NCBI RefSeq assembly: GCF_964340395.1
Contig: NC_135564.1
Span: 9,379,861-9,443,860, forward strand
Direction: 5' to 3'
Length of the DNA: 64,000 nt
From: Glandiceps talaboti
Lineage: Eukaryota > Hemichordata > Enteropneusta > Spengelidae
This document shows, one piece after another, positions 24,064 through 37,098 of this stretch. Position 1 is the stretch's first letter, and every line of letters starts with the position of its first letter. Below the pieces are notes generated by a model that did no database searches, had not been told where the DNA came from, and was given only the letters and a program-made list of their open reading frames with translations. Both the position numbers and the translations under genes were made by a program.

Positions 24064-26280
24064 TATGAAGGCAAATTAGTACTAAATAATAAAACAGCTT
24101 CGATGAGTACATTCTTTAACCCAAGAAACTAATTTTATTTCTTTAGAGGTATATGTTTAAGTTAAGGTTTAAAATGAAAGAAGATGCCCAGTTAAGATCA
24201 TTGTCAGGTGAAATGAGAGTAATGTCTTGATATAGATCACACATCATTTGATTAATATTATTTTTGAAACTAAGACGGTTACTAGGGATATTACCAGTTA
24301 ATATTAATACGTTGAATAAACTACTATTGCATTCAGAACTTTTTAATTATGTCTATGTGCTGCATTAATGATGATTGATCTCTGTATTGGAAACCGGGAA
24401 AGTAGAAATACAACTTTGTCAAGCTCGACAGAATTGTGATTAATCGTATCGTCTGACACGACAAAAATATTACTATTAAAGTAATGGCTCTTTTCATTGT
24501 CTGAAGTAATGAAAATGCTACCAACTCTGCTACATGTTTATCAAGTGTACGTGTGCTACCATTATCTTATCAGATTGGGGCTAAATCATACACACTGTAG
24601 CAATGTATACACTGTCAAGCACGTGAATGGGATAAAATGTAACAAATTGTACTTCAATTTTTGTTGTGTCCAACGATAATAATGTTACTTATATATTTGG
24701 TGAACCAGACTATAAGATTCAGCGAATATTCATGTGACAGACGACGTTTTTTTGCCACTCTCCTGGTTTTCATCGTTACCATGCATCGTATGGTAATATG
24801 AGTAACGGTGTAAATGAGAAAGTGTTTGAAATGATCACATCTCTCGATTCAAAACCCTTCTCTTTTTAACAGTAACCACAATCAAATACCGAAAAATTGG
24901 ATTTTACTTTGATTTCGCCCTAGGCAACGTTCACTAATATCATACACAGACTATTAAACATTCAGTTTTTGTGTGTGACTTTCAGCGATGAAGGCGTTTT
25001 GAAGTGTTTCGGTGACTTTTATTTCAAATTGGAATGGTTAGGTGTTTCGCAGTACAGAAGACGCACATTCATGTAGATGAGGCTATTTAGAAATGAAACG
25101 CAAATCTGTCGTATTGCTAGGGATTACTATGATCGGCATCACCGTAGGTCTTCTGTAAATTCCAAAAAGAATTACTGAACATTTCGTAGTAAGATTAAAC
25201 CCAGGGTCTAATCACATAGACGCCAATAAGATGAATGCAGTTGTATCACGTGTAATGGTTATATCACATGCAGTGATAGATTTTAGTGTCAAAAATGCGG
25301 GAACATACCCACCCCTGGAAATATCTCTCATTATTCATGTCTAATATGCATATGAGATGAGAATGAATGTGTGGACTACTGCACTGTACAATATCTTACC
25401 CACAACTCTCTCTGATTGGTATGCTTGGAGGTTCCTTATTTAATAACTTCTTCAATAATCCATACTTTTCAACATTTTAAGCATATTAATTAAGTTTAAT
25501 TAATATGTAGCAAAAGAACGCTTAGGAATCAAAAATAAAGTTCTAAATTTTGTATAAAAATTTACTAACAACTACATTAAGCATGTGCTGTGAATAAAAC
25601 ACTTTTCAATGTCAAAGTGTCAATAACTTGGGTAGTCAGTGTGTATGATGAGTTTTAGTATGTAAATTACTTTTGTCATACCTATTCAAATAAATCTATA
25701 TCTTTGGCAAAGTCAAAACAGGTGCATATATTTTCCTTAGTTTCGAATTCGTTGCAAATATTCTGCATGTATTTCAAGAAAATCTGCTGACAAATTCCTA
25801 AAATTGCTACTCCTTTTACAATAAATCATTGATACCAGCACCGATGAAAATGGGTATTCAGAAACTCATCAGTGGCAATTCTACGCTTGCCAAATGGAAA
25901 AACTGTTTTTACAAAACCCTATACACTGGTGAGATTTGTCTGATTTCAAGGAGATGATGTCCAACACTACAAATCAGAGAGAGTTGTGGGTAAAATGTTG
26001 TACAGTGTACTGCATTTTCCAAGCCACGAAACAACACCAGTGCGTCTGCTTGAATGAAGGGAGCCAGGAAAAGACTTCATGCAATGACAAAGTTATGTAA
26101 AACAACAATACAATCAATACAACGGGTGGGTGGGTGGAGGGAGGGGGGTGTTCTCGCGGCACATGTATCTTATGTATTATTCCGACTACAGTGACTGTTA
26201 AAGTACTGATCTTCTTAAAATGTAGTGATCTCTGTTAGGTTTTGTCTCACAAAAACGCGTTAAAATTGGACAAATACTAA
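24064..26280. other. Gene-free interval
   Basis: No supportable gene. A possible M2-like scrap lies at about 24700-24760 (GAACCAGACTATAAGATTC). Confidence 0.45.
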
Positions 26281-26288
26281 ATTACATT

Positions 26289-26396
<108 letters not shown>

Positions 26397-26476
26397 ACTC
26401 GAGTGTCTGATGATCGCACCATGCGTGAAACTCCGAGTTACAACCAAGAAAGAGTTCCAGTACTACCAAAAAAAAA

Positions 26477-26480
<4 letters not shown>

Positions 26481-26554
<74 letters not shown>

Positions 26555-26578
26555 ATATATATATATATATATATATGA
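26481..26578. repeat. (TA)n array 2
   Basis: Pure TA dinucleotides directly abutting the left end of M1 copy d. Confidence 0.97.
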
Positions 26579-26930
26579 TACAGCCCTTTTCATGTAGTGT
26601 TCACTGACTCTGATTGATACAACCACACGGAAATCAATAAGAAATTGCGCACGCTAAAATTTATGATAGCAAATTTGACTGGATACAGCTTCTTACGACA
26701 TTATGTCTAAATGAAATGAACTATGTAAATACCATACATGCATCAAATGCAGACATCAAAACATTGGCGTCCACGTGTCTGCGTCTAGCTGCACCACGTT
26801 TTAAATGGTTTCTTTCACTTCAAATGTAGCCTGAAATTGCGATCTTGTTATCTTAATGTGCAGTTTCTTATTGGTATATGTGTGGTTGTATCAAACAGAG
26901 CCAGTGAGCACTAACATGAAATGGGCTGTA
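26579..26930. repeat. M1 palindromic MITE, copy d
   Basis: The ends are TACAGCCCTTTTCATGTAGT at the left and CATGAAATGGGCTGTA at the right, the clearest terminal repeats of the family. The interior has the shared ACAACCACACGGAAATCAAT, GCAGACATC and ATTGGCGTCCACG blocks. The insertion follows a TA array and the ends begin with TA, consistent with a TA target. Confidence 0.85.
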
Positions 26931-29900
26931 CATAACATGTAGAATAGAAGTACTGATCATGGATAAAAATATTACATCCAAATACGTCAATTTATCAAAA
27001 CTGACGAATATTATCCGCATCAAGGGTTAATGGGATATTTCGTTTTCAAATTATTTTGATCAAAAATATATACATAAAAAATCACATCCAAACATGTCAG
27101 TTGATGTTAACATGCTCCAAAGCCGACAACAGACAGATACACTGGAAAAGGAGTAGCCTCTGCTTCTAATAGGTTAACATCACCACCCCTGGCTACTAAT
27201 GACCTTTTACGCTTCATCCAGATTAAAGGAATGATATGTTCTACTACTAACGAATTAATTAAGTTCAATGATTCTCAGGAGATGTATCTCTTTATTTTGC
27301 CTTGCTAGAAATATAGCATGATGAAAATTGATAGGGATACCGGCTTAAAATCCCCTCTTTACTCGGAGAAAAGTTGATTGTAAAAGAGAAAAGTGCGTGG
27401 TATTAGTAGAGTCATTAGGGACAAGAAAATATTATACTTGTAAATTGGCAATATATCAGATGTGTTTTGTTAGAAAGAAGACTAACTAACGCATGTCACA
27501 TCTCTAGACATTCAATTGTACTCAAACCTACCTCTACGCTGTTACACACATTGAGTCCTTGAATTAAACTAAACTAAACTGAACATACAGAAGTGTTTTC
27601 TGGCTTTACATGTCATGATCATGCACACCTAGCGGTGAAAGGAGGAAAACAACAACCAGCTGGGAATTGTACCTTCATTACCATTACATTATATTCAAAT
27701 GAGATGCAGAATACACGTGGATGGACAGTTTCAATGTTAATAAATTGGAGACAACATTATCATCGCATTATTTCAAAACAGCCTTGTTCGTCTGAGTGTA
27801 AAAGTTGACAACCGCTTTCACCGTCATTTTGTTATTCATGACGACACACATAAGTCTACACTATCCTATTTTTATTCTCGTTAATGTGCTTTTATTACAC
27901 TTGCTACTATACCCAGGCTACAATACGTTCAATTTGATTAGGTAAAACGTTATGTCTTATTTCGCCCATACGGTAGTTCAATTGATGTGTTCCATGCTTT
28001 CTTTTACTGTGTATTTATAACTCGTCCGAGGGCGTTAACAGGAACGTTTTGGAAAAAGGTTTAGTTCATAGACTTACACCGCGCACCGAAAGATATTGAG
28101 CAAGACTTGGACAGTAAACCCTGCACGGTGTTATTAACTGTTCGTCACACCATCTTCGTTCCTGACAACGCAATGTTAATGCACGACTTGTTATTAACAT
28201 AACTAATACACAGTCGCTATACAAGGGTTGTATATGCGTTCGTGACAATACCAGAATCAGAAATAAAAATAATAAATAAATAAAGAGTAAACTAGGTATA
28301 TAGTTCTCTAGAGAATGTATGTTATTGACATGAAATGACATGCATGCAAAACAACCTTCATTTGAGAAACTGAACATTTCTTTCCACAAACACATGGTGT
28401 ACCTTACCAAATAAGCCCCCCCCCCCCCCGGGGCCTACCTACGTACATTATGTAAATACATTTGTACACTTAATCTTACTTTGATATTGAACTTCGGTGG
28501 AAATACTTCCACATTTTCGTTTTTATTGTAAGCAAATTTGGCATCTACAATTCAAAGGAAAATCCACTACATGTAAATAAACAAACATTTAAAGTACAAA
28601 AAACAAATGAAAACTGGACGGGTTAAATCAACAAACTCAACTCAAAGGGTTTTCAAAAAGGTCTGAGTGGGGTATAATCAGGTAAGTAAACAAAAAAGTA
28701 TTATAGATGATATATGCCAGCGAGGGCAATATCACAATTTAGTGCCTGCACAAGGGTTTGTACTCTTTTACCAAAATTTTGATGATGCCCAAGCCGAGGG
28801 CAATATCCACCGCACGGGCAATAGTCTGTCATGTGATTCGATTCTCCCTCTCGAAGGTGTGATAATGCTGAATGACGCAGTGTCCCGGAAGAAGTAACAA
28901 CTCTGGTTTGCGAGAATGATCAACTCAATAGAAAGCTGATACTCTCTATGTATACGTTATGTGTTATAAAACTACACACCAACAAAATTCGACCAGTAAA
29001 GTGGTAAGGCGACTATAATCCCATATGCATAGCAACAAGCAAAATACATGGGTTGGTTTACAATAAATAAATAACTTTTAAAACTTAAACTGAAATATGC
29101 GTAACAACCACGACCACGCCCCATAGCAACGGAACACATAGTATTTGGTTTTATTTGATATACGTATAGTAAATCACAAGAACTGGTTGATTTAATCCGT
29201 AGATATGCATTAATTAATGAGTCATTTGCATAAATAAAGATTTTCTTAATGTAGTTTGTGATCTTAATGAGTCATTTGCACAAGACATAGTTACGAATTA
29301 GGGGACAGATGTGTATCAAATGAATTAGTGATCCGTTAGCTAGAATGCCCACGTCGCTGGCGCTGTGATGCGATAGTATGAGATACAACAGTCAAAGTCT
29401 TGTTATTTGTTCTTACATGATGCTTTCCGTAACATTTGGTGAAGCGCCATTAACGGTGAAAAAGTTTAATTTACCAAAATGATTATCGAAATGTTTGTGT
29501 CTGAGTCAGATAAGAAGTTTAATTTCAATAGCAATTCTTTTCGGTTCAAACAATATACCCGGCCGGCACTTATCCGTATGGGAGCCGTACGTAGAGGATA
29601 CTTATCTTTAGAATCACACTCTTATAAGATTCCGTCTAGTATTCCATGGTGATATGTACATTAATTTGAAAATTTGAAATTTAATGTATTTAACATCTCT
29701 ATCAGAGCTATGGTCGGCAGAATATTAAAATAAAGAGATACATACATGTAAACTAGTCTATAGTTGACTGACAAAATAAAAAGCAATTATCTAGTTATCT
29801 CGGGTTATCTCTAACATTCAATCAGTAAGCTATCAATAAGAAGTTCCATGTGGTGACAGAATGATCATGACAAAATGCTGTTTTGATCTTGCCACTCAAA

Positions 29901-30200
29901 ATTACTTGAGTTGTGTTTATTCTCGAATCAAAGTTATGATCCTTGGAAATCAGTAAATATTTAAAATATCTTTCTAGACGTTGGTGGCGCACAATGAGTT
30001 GTAATTTTTTTAGTTGCACACCATTTCTGCCCAGAATGCATGACGTCAGACAAGAAAGTTTTGTATAGTCTTGGAGTGAATATTTTTTGAAATAATATAC
30101 TATGCAGTTAACTATTTATTCGTTTCCCTCCGTCTTCCAAGTTAGGTAGTGAAGAGAGGGAGTTACATCAGCCCTTGTGATGTTTAGATTTGCGTTTTAA
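26931..30200. other. Gene-free interval
   Basis: No recognised gene. A plus-strand frame at 28667-28897 has no motif that I know. A TAATGAGTCATTTGCA block occurs twice (near 29216 and 29264), and a C homopolymer lies at 28418-28430. Confidence 0.45.
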
Positions 30201-30203
30201 TGA

Positions 30204-30650
30204 TCAAAATATGTATACTATATTTCGGGTGACTAAAATATGAAGTCGTTTGTTTTCGAATATTATACCCAGCTGCAGCATGCAGATCATGACAGACAAA
30301 CACAATAACACTAATACTGTTATACATGCAAAGACAATGGAATGGTAATAGACAACGATATGTGTACTCAGACCACAAAATATGGTCTGAGATGTGCATA
30401 AGTATGAAAATAGTATAGAGGTATTATCGACCAAATTATGTTGAATCAGTTTACAACTATGACCATGTTCTTTCAGAATTTGGTTTGTCTTTTGAATGTA
30501 ATCATCGACCAGTTCACGTAAACGAGTCATGAAGGGATCAAACATAGTCCCTGCACTAGGGATGGCTGGTTTCCGATGATAATTGCCTTCCGTGTTCTCC
30601 TCAACGCACCGACGCCTTTCTGCTGTAAAAGTAAGGTTGAGAAATGACAT
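30204..30650 (-). pseudogene. Truncated WSCD-like sulfotransferase terminal exon (copy C)
   Basis: From about 30650 to 30465 the minus strand encodes the C-terminal third of the same sulfotransferase as genes A and [20 protein letters not shown], then [20 protein letters not shown] and LKEHGHS. Homology starts abruptly in the middle of what is exon 4 in A and B, so the first 170 or so bases of that exon, with the conserved WEDYVAR and YYEDLKKDT stretches, are absent. The normal C-terminus (RIRxASKIS) is also missing. The frame runs on into unrelated, strongly hydrophobic sequence (ITVLVLLCLSVMICML) before stopping at 30204. No exons 1-3 are found at 30.7-33.1 kb. It is probably a dead partial duplicate; an alternative terminal exon of an unseen gene is possible but less likely. 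Confidence 0.75.
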
Positions 30651-31289
30651 GATGTCGAAGGTACAGCTCTGTTTACAAATTCAGGGCCATTCTTTCCATA
30701 GCAAATTGTCGCTTCAAAATGAATTGCGGAATAACGCTAGTGTCAGTGTGCAATGAGATAATTATATCAAACAACATTTTAACCAAAGACAAGGTCGAAC
30801 ACAATTATTGAAAGAAATATCTTCAAATTGTGGATCTTAAACTGCGTACCTAGTTTAATAGTTTTTCAGGGCCACCAAATATTCCAAAAAAAGAGATCTG
30901 CCGTGTTATCAGCATGAAATGTTTTAATATAAGGAACAAGATGTTAATGAGATCGAGCGCATCTTCAGAGTCACGAGTCACTGCATGTAGCATAGCAGGC
31001 AACCTCACTATGAACGACTGTTCCGTCTTTTTTTTGAGTTTCACTCGCTGACATGATAATTGCGACTTGCTATCTTCAAATGAAGGAGACTTTCAAGACT
31101 ACTGTTACTCGCAGAAAATGCACAGTGCATGTGCGCACTTCTTTTTTACTTTCCCGCGCAAATTTCTTTTAATTTGCTACGATATAAAATACATATTAAC
31201 CATGAGGCTAGAAATCGTCACGTAAATAACGATTTTAATATCATCGCTATGTATTCAAAAAGTAGCTTTTTTCTTTCTTTTTTTCAAAA

Positions 31290-32700
31290 TCTCAGGGGGG
31301 GGGGGCAGCTGCCCCCTTGTCCCCCCCCCCCGCAGGCTACGGTACTGTATTAGTTACTGCAGTTACCCTAGTATATATAGTGAGTGTACTTACCCTTGCA
31401 TTGTATGTTAGCTAGGTGTTGTGGCTGCAGTTATCCATGTGAAGTGGAGCCATATCAATCAAAGTCTGTAATAGTATGGAGAATATGTCACATACATTCA
31501 GCCTAGCAGCAGTTATAGGGTTTGTAGGTAGTGATATTATATTGTTGGACATGATAACTTTAATACAGGTTTAGAACAATGTTTAGGTGTTGCCTATGTA
31601 GAATACACAGGAGTAAACAATAAGACAATAGTCTAAATCAGACCATGGAGAAACTTGATTCTTTTTCCAGCAGAGTATAAATTCAGGAAATTAGTGCTTC
31701 ACCAAATAAAGTTGAACTTGATAATAGTGATGCGAATCAGTTCTACAGAGGACCCTTGGGGTGTTCAAGGGTCACCAACTTAAAGTATGGGCTGAACCAT
31801 CCTGTGATACTATTCCTAGGATATTGGCATACCTTGACAAAACTATTATATAAACACTGATGAAGATACATTTAGAAGCTGGATTTTAAGATCTGCTAAC
31901 CTGTATATGTTTCTCAGGAAAGAACCTTATTGTTAGAATGTTTTTTCTGTGTTCTAACTTTGACAAGACTCCTTGATTCCAGTTCAGTACCAACGTAGAA
32001 CAACACATTTATTTTCATATTCATGAAGTAAAATGGGCACAGGTAGGCGCTGTTACTCTGCAGCTATTGGCAAGTTAAGGATGGAATTTTGACAATCAAG
32101 AATTAGTATATGTATGGGATAATTAAGAAAGAAAATATTGATTATATTGTTGCAAATGAAAGGTGAATAACAAGGGCCTTGTGATATTCAGTTCAGGTGT
32201 ATACACAGAATACATGTGCAAGACTAGAGACTATCAGAGGAGATGCAGAAACTGTTAATATACCAGATATGATTGTGAAAGTGTATGTGATATTGATGAA
32301 GTAGATAATGATGATATTTGTATGAGATGATGAGGAACTGAATGAGTACAAAGAGTGCAGATCATATGTATATTATTGATTGGAATTCTGATGAAGGAAG
32401 GAATAGAGTTGCTTAGAAAATAAAAATGTCCTAAAAATAAGTATATATTTACTAAAGCATGTTTTTCAAAAACATTGCATTATGGAGCAATATTTAAAGT
32501 AAAGAGATGTGTACATGACCATAATTTCTAATTGTATGAGATGAGATTTAATAAAGTTGTTTATATTTTTAAAATGTGTATTTTGTATATCATATCGACA
32601 AAGTATTCTAAGATACACCATCCTATTCCCCAGTACACAAATAATTTTGTGCATATATACATCACCCCAATTTCCCTTACATAGTAATTCTTCTCAAATG
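31290..32700. other. Unassigned interval with G/C homopolymers
   Basis: 31295-31335 contains poly-G and poly-C tracts around a GCAGCTGC palindrome, a composition often found near transposon ends. 31380-32560 has a transcript-like texture ending in AATAAAGTTG, but every frame is broken. I suspect an old element but cannot name it. Confidence 0.3.
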
Positions 32701-33099
32701 TGTCCATTGAAGTGCAATATTGAATAAATCAAGTAGTATGTCCTGTTTCAATTAGTATTGTCCATAAAACTTGTGGTCGGAAAAGAGAAGATTGAGCAAC
32801 AATAAATAAATGGTAATAAGAGAAAAAAGAAATGAATATCTCACATGCAATGACTCTTGAAGAAACGTAAGAAACACTTAAAGGTCATCGTTGGGGGCGC
32901 CTTCAGGTCATATATCGCGCGTTTAGGTCGAATATTTAGCAGAATTTACATAGCCCCAATTGCTATCGATTAACACTTTCGTCCTAAACAGTGACATTAC
33001 TAAACAAGTACACAGTTTGAAAGAGGGCCTCTCCGATGTGATGTCAACACGAAATTTGTTTTTGGACGCGAAAGTTTAACAATGATAATTCGGCGTAAA

Positions 33100-33173
33100 A
33101 ATGCAGTTTCTAATTGGTTTGTGCGCGGTTGTAGCAGTGTTAGCCAGTGAACGGTAAATTGAAACGGGTTGTA
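33100..33173. repeat. M1 right-arm fragment
   Basis: GCAGTTTCTAATTGG, GCGGTTGTAGCAGTG, TAGCCAGTGAACGG and the end GAAACGGGTTGTA match the right arm of M1. It corresponds to the right arm of the complete M1 at 42424-42806, placed at the same point relative to the sulfotransferase gene. Confidence 0.75.
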
Positions 33174-33332
33174 TCTTAGACATATCCTGAAATATGCAGT
33201 GTTAAATAAACAAGTATATGAATGATAGCGATAATGGAACTCACGAGAAAACAGTCCATATTTATTAGACCCTGGTGTATAACCAACCCTAACGGAAATA
33301 CAGATTAATAAACATTGTTATGTTGTTCAGAT

Positions 33333-33342
33333 TTTATTTATT
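33333..33342 (-). terminator. Polyadenylation signals of gene A
   Basis: AATAAATAAA on the minus strand about 50 bases after the stop codon. The same sequence follows gene B. Confidence 0.55.
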
Positions 33343-33390
33343 CTAATATTACTTGTTGAATACATGAAATGAACACAAAATGAAAATATC

Positions 33391-33755
33391 TTAAGATATT
33401 TTGGATGCACGACGTATACGACTATGACCATGTTCTTTCAGAAATTGGTTTGTCTTTTGAATGTAATCATCGACCAGTTCACGTAAACGAGTCGTGAAGG
33501 GATCAAACCTAGTCCCTGCACTAGTGATGGCTGGTGGCCGATGATTATTGCCTTCCATGTTCTCCTCAATGCACTGGCGCCTTTCTGCTGTAAAAGTAAG
33601 GTTGAGAAATGACATCATACGTTCGACATTGGACATCGTATCCTTCTTCAAGTCCTCGTAGTAAACCACTAAAATACGCCACCTTTTTTGCGAAAGCCAA
33701 CATTTTGGTAACTCATGCCAGTGTCGAATCTCTCTGGCAACATAGTCTTCCCATT
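33391..33755 (-). CDS. Gene A exon 4 (terminal)
   Basis: Acceptor ATCATTTCAG. It encodes the C-terminal helices from KWEDYVAREIRHWHEL to the stop after RRASKIS. Two overlapping AATAAA signals lie about 50 bases downstream (33342-33333 on the minus strand). Confidence 0.88.
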
Positions 33756-35956
33756 CTGAAATGATAAGGAAAAATATTCTGGCATCCACTATCAAAAGTG
33801 ACACCAGTGACTAAAATCTGAACTTGCTAAGGAAAGATCACACAATGTCACACAAGCTCAATAAACGAACATCGCTCGTTTACTGAGTAGGGAATGGGGT
33901 CTGGCGTCAGGGTAATTGCTGAACGTCATTTGGCACTTCTAAACAAATTTAGAAAACTCTTACACCTTCAACGATAACAGGTTCTGTATTTATTACATTG
34001 TATTGAGAGTTGATAAGTTGCCAGTTATTAAGATGTACTGCTCACGTGGTGCACAGTGACTGTGATTTGCTAATATTTTAATGTGTTTACTATATGTTCT
34101 CACATTGCATCAATCGTAGTTATGTGACCACTACAGTTTTCATGATGGTGACGTAATATGAAAGAGTCGATGTCGCACATGTGAACGTTCGTTTAGGGGG
34201 AGGAGAAGGGGATTTTGGCCTAAAGTAACGAAGTTCCTTTATTGAGCTCATGTGATATTGCTTGATCGTCAGTAATATAGTATATGGTATGTGGTATGAG
34301 ATACTTGACAGAGAACGAAAATTGAAGTTTAGGAACCTCTCATTCTGAATCATAATGCAATCTACAAAAACTTTTTTCGTCCGTTTATTCATTTTTTTCA
34401 TGATTATAAATGTGATCTTAATTAGTTCTTAGATAATATATAACATTTGCTTAATGTCAAATTTGGTGGTCATCTTTACTCTTTCTTCCAAATCAAGAAC
34501 AGTTCATTTGACGTCTAACATGTTGCTCATTCCGCATCATTCCAGTTGACATGCTACATGATACTGCTGTAGACATGAGGAAGTTCAAGACAGTTTACAC
34601 TTACTTTCCCCTGTAATGTTTCGCAGTGGATATTGTGACTGATGACCAACTAGTCGTCTTCTGTATTCTGCTATTAGCGCATTGTAGGGATTTCGAATAA
34701 GCAAAATTGCAGATGAAAACTCATTGTTGTTACAGTTATGCGTTTTGACGACAACGTTATTGCCTTTACGGTAATCCGCATATTTTCCTCGAAAACCTAT
34801 TGTTGTGGGAAAATATATATGAGGTTATTGACAGGCTTAATCGAGCATGGTTAATTCTATGATCATAAGGGGGAGGGGGCATAGGGAAGACTGATCTTAC
34901 CTTAGCTGCATTTCATTGATGTTAAGGGAACATGGAACCCTGTCCCCTTTATTGCACTTATTCTTTATATTAATTTTTTTGAAATAAACAATTGTAATTA
35001 TTACATTTAGCTATAGTATTATGTGGTCATTTTTTCATGAAGAGTAAACCTCCCACCATTGTTTATCTCCCCCAATGTATCACCCCAGTGTAGAGTTAAG
35101 AAATTTGAGAGAGATTACGCGATGCAAGATTGTTACGTCGACTTTCCTGGGTCCTGAATTACAGGTAAAGCAATTCAGCTAAGAAAAAAGCCAGTCTCGT
35201 CTTTGCTCCCCTAATGATATTCAAATATTTACGCAATTCTAAAACATAAAGGGGCATCAAGTCCTTATCCTGTTTAAAACACATTTGAATATGGTGGAGT
35301 TATGGGGGATTGCGGGTTATATGTTTCACAAGATGTAGACAACAATGTACAACAGTTACAACTGGTATGTTGTTGTATATGCCCCCCCCCCCCTCTCCCC
35401 ATTTGACAGCAAGTGCATTGTTCATTGAACGAATTTATCGTATCACTATAATGTATGTATTCTGGCTATGTACATAATGGATTCCAAGTATCGGCTTGAA
35501 AATTATAGCGATGCATTTCATCATAGCGAACAAAGGTAGACACAAATGCGCACAACAAACAACCACTACACACCTTTTCCTTTAAAGGGAACTGTCACTT
35601 TTCTGTTTATAATTCCTGTGTAAATTCCTGAAGCAGTCTCCAACAGATGTCTAGTCCAAGTATTTCCAGATCCGGGAAAACTCGCTAAGCCTACCAGGGG
35701 TCTGGTCTCTTTGCTCCAGTTGGCAAAATTTACCGAGCAGTTCACTGAAAATTTAAGATCCATATTGAAAATAATAAAACTTCATAGAAATTATACATTA
35801 TATATCAGGCATTTCAATAATAAGTAAAGATTGAACAGAACGTCATACGCATTATTACTTTTAGTATGAAATTGGTGAAATAGCTATCAAGCACCATATG
35901 TTATCACCCATGAGTGAGGGAGTGAGTGAGTGAGTGAGTGTGAGAGAGTGCATGAG

Positions 35957-35987
<31 letters not shown>

Positions 35988-37026
35988 ATGTATGTATGTA
36001 TGTATGTATGTATGTATGTATGTATGTTTGGATGTATGTATGGATGGATGGATGTATGTATGTGTATGTATGTATGTATGTATGTATGTATGTATGTATG
36101 TATGTATGTATGTATGTATGTATGTGAGCATACCCGGCTGTATGTCTGTATGCTAGTCTATATGTTAGTCTGTAGGTTGTCAGACAGGCACACGGGTATG
36201 TAGGTGGGTGGTATATAGGTAGATATTATGGAAAACACATCCTTGTGTTGTTTGACTTGCTAGCAATGCTATATAAATGTTATGCCCAGTACCTGAAGTT
36301 AGAACAGAGATATAAAGTTGACAATGGATAATATGTCCTAAAATGAAAAGAAACTGAAAGGGACATGTAAACGTAACACTGAATGATCTTCGGGGATGAA
36401 TTTCACTACTAATTACTTTTAAAAAAAGTACGATGACCCCTTTTTTTCTTTAATTTAACTAAGAATGTAGTAGTAGTAGTAGTAGTAGTAGTAGTTGTTG
36501 TTGTTGTTGTTGTTTTTGTTGTTGTTATTTCTTGAACAAACTTAAAGTAACAGCGAAAGTTTAAACATGGCCCTTTTCAGGTGTATGATAATGGAAATGC
36601 TTTGTATTTGCCGCCTGAATTGTGTCATTTGTAATTCAGTATGAATAATTATCGATTAAAGTAATGTAGTATCATTCAATTGATAAAAGTGATCCATGAA
36701 TCAAACCACAAATAATCTAGTCTTGATCACCCTGACATTTGCAGGATACTGTAGTATAACTAAAACGAACAATCTGGTCTTGGGCACTAGGACACTTGTG
36801 AAGGAAAGCAATTCTTCAGAAATTTAGTGATTCTCTGCGTTTTAAGATTAGCAGATAATTGATATCTGTTCGGTATGCGAATACATTTGTCAAGTGTAAT
36901 TACCATGTGTGCTTATACGTGATTGGTCAATGTTTGCTAACAATTGTAACAGATGGTACGTGTATATAACGGGTGTTTAAGAGGCCGATTTGTACAACGT
37001 CGGTTGTACACTCATGGCCATACTTT

Positions 37027-37098
<72 letters not shown>

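Noticed and set aside
31295-31340. Poly-G/poly-C palindrome as a G-quadruplex or transposon end
   Set aside because: A single homopolymer pair with no matching second terminus. Not enough to define an element.
35930-36203. Cys/Met/Tyr/Val repeat frames (MYVCMYVC)
   Set aside because: Translation of (GTAT)n. The same artefact recurs at 984-1288, 13528-13900 and 49270-49499.
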